NCBI RefSeq assembly: GCF_004522155.1
Contig: NZ_SDEA01000008.1
Location: forward strand, 81,907 to 145,906
DNA from: Paracoccus luteus
Lineage (GTDB): Bacteria; Pseudomonadota; Alphaproteobacteria; Rhodobacterales; Rhodobacteraceae
Length of the DNA: 64,000 nucleotides
Direction: 5' to 3'
Positions 60,410-64,000 of the stretch are shown here, piece after piece (the stretch's first letter is position 1; each line of letters begins with the position of its first letter). A program made the position numbers and the translations under genes. Under the pieces are notes generated by a model. It saw nothing but the letters and a program-made list of their open reading frames with translations, did not search any database and was not told where the DNA came from.

Positions 60410-60724
60410 TCAAAGCCCGGTGTTCACGTCGATGCTGTTGCCAGCCTCGAGCATCACATAGGCCTTTTTCACGTCGTTGCGGACGCCGGGGCGGCCGCGG
60501 AACTTCTTGACCTTGCCCTTGGTCAGGACGGTGTTGACCGCCTTGACCTTGACGCCGAACAGCGCCTCGACGGCGGCCCGGATCTCGGGCTTGGTCGCCG
60601 ACTTCGCCACCTCGAAGGTGACGGCGTTGGACAGCTCGGCCGCCATCGTCGCCTTTTCGGTGATGATGGGCTTGCGGATCACGTCATAGTGCTCCGGCTT
60701 GGCGGTGGTGGTTTCGGCGCTCAT
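60410..60724 (-). CDS. rplW: 50S ribosomal protein L23
   Basis: 104 residues. [20 protein letters not shown] and [22 protein letters not shown] are L23 signatures. Its start overlaps the rplD stop (60721-60724, ATGA). It lies at the polypeptide exit and docks trigger factor and SRP. Confidence 0.97.
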   Translation of the reverse strand: MSAETTTAKPEHYDVIRKPIITEKATMAAELSNAVTFEVAKSATKPEIRAAVEALFGVKVKAVNTVLTKGKVKKFRGRPGVRNDVKKAYVMLEAGNSIDVNTGL

Positions 60725-61341
60725 TTCAGGCGGGCCTCCAGGGCTTCGACACCCGCGCGCGTGATCACCAGCGTGTCGCGCTTGAGGATGTCATAGACGT
60801 TCGCGCCCATCGAGGGCAGCACATCGACGCCTTCCAGGTTGCGGGCGGCGCGGGCGAAGTTCTCGTTCACGTCGGCGCCGTCGATGACCAGAACACGCTT
60901 CCAGCCCTGCTCCTTGACCGCCTTCGCCAGGACCGCGGTCTTGGCGTCGGCCAGGTCCAGGCTGTCCAGCACGACCAGCTGCCCGCGCGCGGCTTTCGCC
61001 GACAACGCATGCTTCAGACCCAGCGCGCGCACCTTCTTGGGCAGGTCGAACGCATGGCTGCGCGGAACCGGGCCCTTGTAGACGCCACCCTTGCGGAAGA
61101 TCGGGGCCTTGCGGGAACCGTGGCGGGCGCCGCCGGTGCCTTTCTGGCGATAGATCTTCTTGGTCGAATAACTGACCTCGGACTTGCCCAGGGTCGAGTG
61201 GGTGCCGGCCTGCGCCTTGGCGCGCTGCCAGCGCACCACGCGCTGCAGCAGGTCCGCACGCGGCTCCAGCCCGAAGATGTCGTCGGCCAGCTCGATGTCC
61301 CCGGCAGGGCCGGAGGCGAGCGAAATCACGTCGAGTTTCAT
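60721..61341 (-). CDS. rplD: 50S ribosomal protein L4
   Basis: 206 residues. The loop [26 protein letters not shown] reaches the exit tunnel, and [20 protein letters not shown] follows. It overlaps rplC by ATGA (61338-61341). In E. coli L4 represses the S10 operon; no such leader structure is recognised here. Confidence 0.97.
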   Translation of the reverse strand: MKLDVISLASGPAGDIELADDIFGLEPRADLLQRVVRWQRAKAQAGTHSTLGKSEVSYSTKKIYRQKGTGGARHGSRKAPIFRKGGVYKGPVPRSHAFDLPKKVRALGLKHALSAKAARGQLVVLDSLDLADAKTAVLAKAVKEQGWKRVLVIDGADVNENFARAARNLEGVDVLPSMGANVYDILKRDTLVITRAGVEALEARLK

Positions 61342-62195
61342 TTGCTCTCGTCTCCTTCGGGGGCAGTGGCTTCGCCCTCGGCGGCAATCGACGCCTTGGC
61401 ATCGGCCAGCGCGGCTTCCTGCGCGGCGGCCTCGGCCTCGGCAGCGGCCGCGCGCGCGGCTTCTTCCTCGGCGGCCGCTTGCGCGGCGGCTTCCTCGGCC
61501 AGGCGCTTGGCCTCCCGCTCGGCCGACCGCAGCGCGGCCGGATAGATCAGGTTCTCGGGCGCGGCTTTCTTGACGGCGTCCTTGACCGTGACCCAGCCGC
61601 CCTTGGAACCGGGGACCGAGCCCTTGACCATGATCAGGCCGCGTTCGCTGTCGGTGCGGACGACCTGCAGGTTCTGGGTGGTGACGCGCACGGCGCCCAT
61701 GTGGCCGGCCATCTTCTTGCCCTTGAACACCTTGCCCGGATCCTGGCACTGGCCCGTGGACCCGTGCGACCGGTGGCTGACCGAAACCCCGTGCGAGGCG
61801 CGAAGGCCGCCGAAGTTGTGGCGCTTCATCGCGCCGGCAAAGCCCTTGCCGATCGAGGTGCCGGCGATGTCGACGAACTGACCCGCAAAGTAATGCGCGG
61901 CGATGATCTCCTCGCCCACCGGGATCAGGTTGTCTTCGGACACGCGGAACTCCGCGATCTTGCGCTTGGGCGCCACGTTCGCCTTGGCGAAATGGCCGCG
62001 CATCGGCGCCGACACGCGCTTGGCCTTGGCCTCGCCCGCGCCCAGCTGGACGGCGACATAGCCGTCAAGCGCGGTGGTGCGCTGCGCGACGACCTGAAGG
62101 TTGTCGATCTGCAGCACGGTGACGGGCACCTGGCGCCCGTCGTCCAGGAACAGCCGGGTCATGCCCAGCTTCTTTGCGATGATACCTGTCCGCAT
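61338..62195 (-). CDS. rplC: 50S ribosomal protein L3 with long Ala/Glu-rich tail
   Basis: 285 residues against about 209 in E. coli. The L3 core is normal ([20 protein letters not shown], then [21 protein letters not shown] and [18 protein letters not shown]). The last ~75 residues are almost only Ala and Glu with a few Arg/Lys, which should form a long charged helix. Related alphaproteobacteria also have extended L3 tails. It overlaps rplD by 4 bases. Confidence 0.96.
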   Translation of the reverse strand: MRTGIIAKKLGMTRLFLDDGRQVPVTVLQIDNLQVVAQRTTALDGYVAVQLGAGEAKAKRVSAPMRGHFAKANVAPKRKIAEFRVSEDNLIPVGEEIIAAHYFAGQFVDIAGTSIGKGFAGAMKRHNFGGLRASHGVSVSHRSHGSTGQCQDPGKVFKGKKMAGHMGAVRVTTQNLQVVRTDSERGLIMVKGSVPGSKGGWVTVKDAVKKAAPENLIYPAALRSAEREAKRLAEEAAAQAAAEEEAARAAAAEAEAAAQEAALADAKASIAAEGEATAPEGDESK

Positions 62196-62205
62196 GTTCG
62201 CCCCC

Positions 62206-62514
62206 TTAAACCTTGATCTCGACGTCCACGCCGGCGGCGAGGTCGAGCTTCATCAGGGCGTCCACGGTCTGCGGCGTGGGATCGACGATGTCCAGCAGGC
62301 GCTTGTGCGTGCGGATTTCCCACTGGTCGCGGGATTTCTTGTCGATGTGCGGGCCGCGCAGGACGGTGAATTTCTCGATCTTGTTCGGCAGCGGGATCGG
62401 GCCGCGCACCTGCGCGCCGGTCCGCTTGGCGGTGTTCACGATCTCCAGCGTGCTGGCGTCCAGCACACGGTAATCGAACGCCTTGAGCCGGATACGGATG
62501 GTCTGGCTTTGCAT
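62206..62514 (-). CDS. rpsJ: 30S ribosomal protein S10
   Basis: 102 residues. [20 protein letters not shown] and [35 protein letters not shown] are S10 signatures. The start is ATG 62514; a TTG one codon upstream is in frame. It is the first gene of the S10 cluster, with a candidate promoter ~100 bases upstream. Confidence 0.97.
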   Translation of the reverse strand: MQSQTIRIRLKAFDYRVLDASTLEIVNTAKRTGAQVRGPIPLPNKIEKFTVLRGPHIDKKSRDQWEIRTHKRLLDIVDPTPQTVDALMKLDLAAGVDVEIKV

Positions 62515-62610
62515 CAAAGCATCCCTTGAAGAGGGATTTCAGTCGAGAGGCTGACCACGCACCACGCGGGGCCAGCTTCGGACCTTGCTGTCATTGAAGG
62601 ACAGGGCGCG

Positions 62611-62639
62611 CAGATACGAAACCTGCGGGGGATTGGCAA
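62611..62639 (-). promoter_or_regulatory. candidate promoter of the rpsJ (S10) cluster
   Basis: On the minus strand, TTGCCA (62639-62634), 17 bases, then TATCTG (62616-62611). It lies in the 179-base gap between the oxygenase gene and rpsJ. The 5' leader would be about 90 bases. Confidence 0.5.
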
Positions 62640-62693
62640 CCTGATTCGGGCTGCCGGCGCAAAGATTCAGCCGCGTGCGGCGGAACCGGCCTT

Positions 62694-63533
62694 TTACAGG
62701 CCGATACGGCGCAGCCGGTGGCCGATCTTGCGATAGATGACCGGGGGCAGAACATCACGAATCCGGGCGTGGCGCAACTCTTGCCTGTCCGCCTTGTCGG
62801 CGGTGCCGGGGCGCGGCTTGAACAGGGTGCTATGCTCGACCCGCGTGTCGTCCCAGGTCGCGGTATAATAATAAAGCGCGATGGAATGTCTTGCGTCGCC
62901 GTTCGGGTTGTTCACCGTTTCCGGGTTTCCGTGCATGCTGGTCGAACTGGTCGAGAAACACACCATCCGGTTGCTGATCGGCACAAAGCTTTTGACCTTG
63001 CGGGACATGTCGTTTTCCCAGATCTCGAACGACCCTCCCCACGCCTCCTGCCAGCCGGGATTGAGGTAAATCAGCACGTTGAGCCGCCGTTCGACCTTCA
63101 TGTGGCTGTGCAGGTTGAAATCGGCATGGATGTCCAGATGCCCGCCATTCTGGACCCTGTGGATGCCGGCGCCGAAGAAATAGGGGTCGGGAATCAACGC
63201 CTTGATCCCCGTCATCTCTTCAAGGAACATCAGGAACGGGCGCGAGTTGAACGCATAGAAAAGGTCGCGCGTATACTTCGGCAGCCGCTCGGGCATGTAC
63301 GAGGTCTTCAACCGCTCCTGCGCCCGGTCGAAACTGGTTTCGGATTCGGGCAATTCCTGCAGATCCGAAATGACGTGGTCGATGACCGGCTGGGGCAGGA
63401 AATTGTCGATGCAGACGTAATGATACGGCTTGCCTGATTGATACGCATCGGCATGGGCCGCGCCCAGCTTCTTGGCCGCGCTGACTTCGGTCAGCAGATT
63501 GTCGGGGTCGATGGGATAGGCGGCTTCGGACAC
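62694..63533 (-). CDS. 2-oxoglutarate/Fe(II) oxygenase (prolyl hydroxylase-like) between tuf and rpsJ
   Basis: 279 residues from the GTG at 63533, which has GGGGGG 7 bases upstream; an ATG at 63575 would add 14 residues but lacks a site and overlaps a -10-like TATGAT. The double-stranded beta-helix motifs are visible: HLDIHADFN (HxD iron ligands), RRLNVLIYLNPGWQEAWGGSFEIW, the distal His in STSMHGNPE, and RHSIALYYYT with the 2-oxoglutarate Arg. This resembles the 2OG-FeII_Oxy_3 group that includes ribosomal and EF-Tu prolyl hydroxylases. The substrate is unknown. It looks less GC-rich than its neighbours. A CTGCAG-N4-CTGCAG dyad precedes the start. Confidence 0.8.
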   Translation of the reverse strand: MSEAAYPIDPDNLLTEVSAAKKLGAAHADAYQSGKPYHYVCIDNFLPQPVIDHVISDLQELPESETSFDRAQERLKTSYMPERLPKYTRDLFYAFNSRPFLMFLEEMTGIKALIPDPYFFGAGIHRVQNGGHLDIHADFNLHSHMKVERRLNVLIYLNPGWQEAWGGSFEIWENDMSRKVKSFVPISNRMVCFSTSSTSMHGNPETVNNPNGDARHSIALYYYTATWDDTRVEHSTLFKPRPGTADKADRQELRHARIRDVLPPVIYRKIGHRLRRIGL

Positions 63534-63549
63534 GACGATTCCCCCCTGA

Positions 63550-63565
63550 CTGCAGACAGCTGCAG
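63550..63565. promoter_or_regulatory. palindrome near the oxygenase start
   Basis: CTGCAG (63550-63555) and CTGCAG (63560-63565) around ACAG, itself a dyad. It lies between a -10-like TATGAT (63576-63571, minus strand) and the GTG start at 63533. It could be an operator; no clear -35 was found. Confidence 0.3.
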
Positions 63566-63709
63566 ACACCATCATAGCTCACGGTTTCGGCATCGGGACT
63601 TTTTTCGGCGCCCCGGCGGGCACCGGATACCTAGCTTTTTCGACAGGTTCGGGGCAGGTTGGGCGATCCGGCCGGGGCGCGCAACCGGGTGGACGCCCCC
63701 CCCCCACGC

Positions 63710-63739
63710 AAAAGCCCGCCCCTTTCGGGACGGGCCTTT
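63710..63739 (-). terminator. terminator of tuf
   Basis: A 9-bp stem (63714-63722 with 63727-63735, one G-T pair) and a 4-base loop, followed on the minus strand by TTTT. It lies ~45 bases past the tuf stop. Confidence 0.8.
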
Positions 63740-63784
63740 GTCTTTGCGGCAGGGTGCGTGACCGGCACGCACCGCCAGCTCACA

Positions 63785-64000
63785 TCACTCGATGATCTTC
63801 GACACCACGCCGGCGCCGACGGTGCGGCCGCCTTCGCGGATGGCGAAGCGCAGCTTTTCTTCCATCGCGATCGGGGCGATCAGCTCGACCTCGAACTTCA
63901 GGTTGTCGCCGGGCATCACCATCTCGGTGCCTTCCGGCAGCTTCACCGTCCCGGTCACGTCCGTGGTGCGGAAATAGAACTGCGGGCGATAGTTGGCGAA
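63785..64000 (-). CDS. tuf: elongation factor Tu (partial, C-terminal end only)
   Basis: Only the last 71 codons are in the window. [19 protein letters not shown], then [15 protein letters not shown] and the final [15 protein letters not shown] are the EF-Tu domain 3 C-terminus. EF-Tu delivers aminoacyl-tRNA to the ribosome. Its position just before the S10 cluster fits the usual rpsL-rpsG-fusA-tuf order, though here an oxygenase gene lies between it and rpsJ. Confidence 0.97.
   Translation of the reverse strand, partial: FANYRPQFYFRTTDVTGTVKLPEGTEMVMPGDNLKFEVELIAPIAMEEKLRFAIREGGRTVGAGVVSKIIE

Overview
The window is GC-rich, tightly packed chromosomal DNA of an alphaproteobacterium of the order Rhodobacterales, most likely Paracoccus or a close relative. 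This is inferred from gene content and not from a database search. The main clues are a malyl-CoA lyase of the Rhodobacter Mcl1 type, a bztABCD-type acidic amino acid transporter, a serC leader motif upstream of serC-serA, alphaproteobacterial RpoH and EcfG promoter patterns, and a four-cysteine zinc lid in adenylate kinase. Many operons use 4-bp ATGA stop/start overlaps. I see no prophage, insertion sequence, CRISPR array, tRNA or rRNA.

Layout, 0-8.3 kb: a cysQ fragment and a divergent ABC-2 permease, then dnaK-dnaJ behind an excellent RpoH promoter with a terminator-like hairpin between them, then radC, nitronate monooxygenase, and a 430-bp convergent gap filled with degenerate ~40-bp direct repeats. 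7.3-16.5 kb: the serine pathway (serB divergent from serC-serA, with a structured serC leader and a REP-like element between serC and serA), a metallophosphatase, hspQ, a TauE/SafE permease, asparaginase, an IalB-like secreted protein and rlmN. 16.6-21.5 kb: a coupled operon gpmI - EnvC-like - ctpA - rppH.

21.6-33.1 kb: a dipeptide-type ABC transporter in two pieces. The binding protein lies at 21.7 kb and the permease and ATPase genes at 29.8-33.1 kb. Between them are a DMT exporter, a lytic transglycosylase, an L,D-transpeptidase, a GlsB-like stress protein with an EcfG-type promoter, a lone creatinase N-domain protein, an MFS exporter and an FMN reductase. 33-36.7 kb: a zinc-ribbon protein with a mixed-charge tail, mcl1 with an operator-like palindrome on its promoter, a class IV aminotransferase and a small membrane-anchored RTX protein. 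36.7-41.4 kb: bztDCBA. 41.6-45.2 kb: the coupled minus-strand cluster rarA-crcB-rluC-(HAD remnant)-ATP12. The 49-codon remnant keeps only the two ends of a HAD phosphatase gene but still overlaps both neighbours.

45.2-46.6 kb: a LuxI/LuxR quorum-sensing pair, with luxR probably read from a leaderless transcript. 46.6-64 kb: the minus-strand ribosomal protein supercluster, from tuf (partial) through rpsJ to rplQ, including secY, adk and rpoA. Two non-ribosomal genes sit in it: a 2-oxoglutarate/Fe(II) oxygenase between tuf and rpsJ, and a secreted, possibly beta-barrel protein between rpmD and rplO. Terminator-like hairpins divide the cluster into segments, and a strong terminator follows rplQ.
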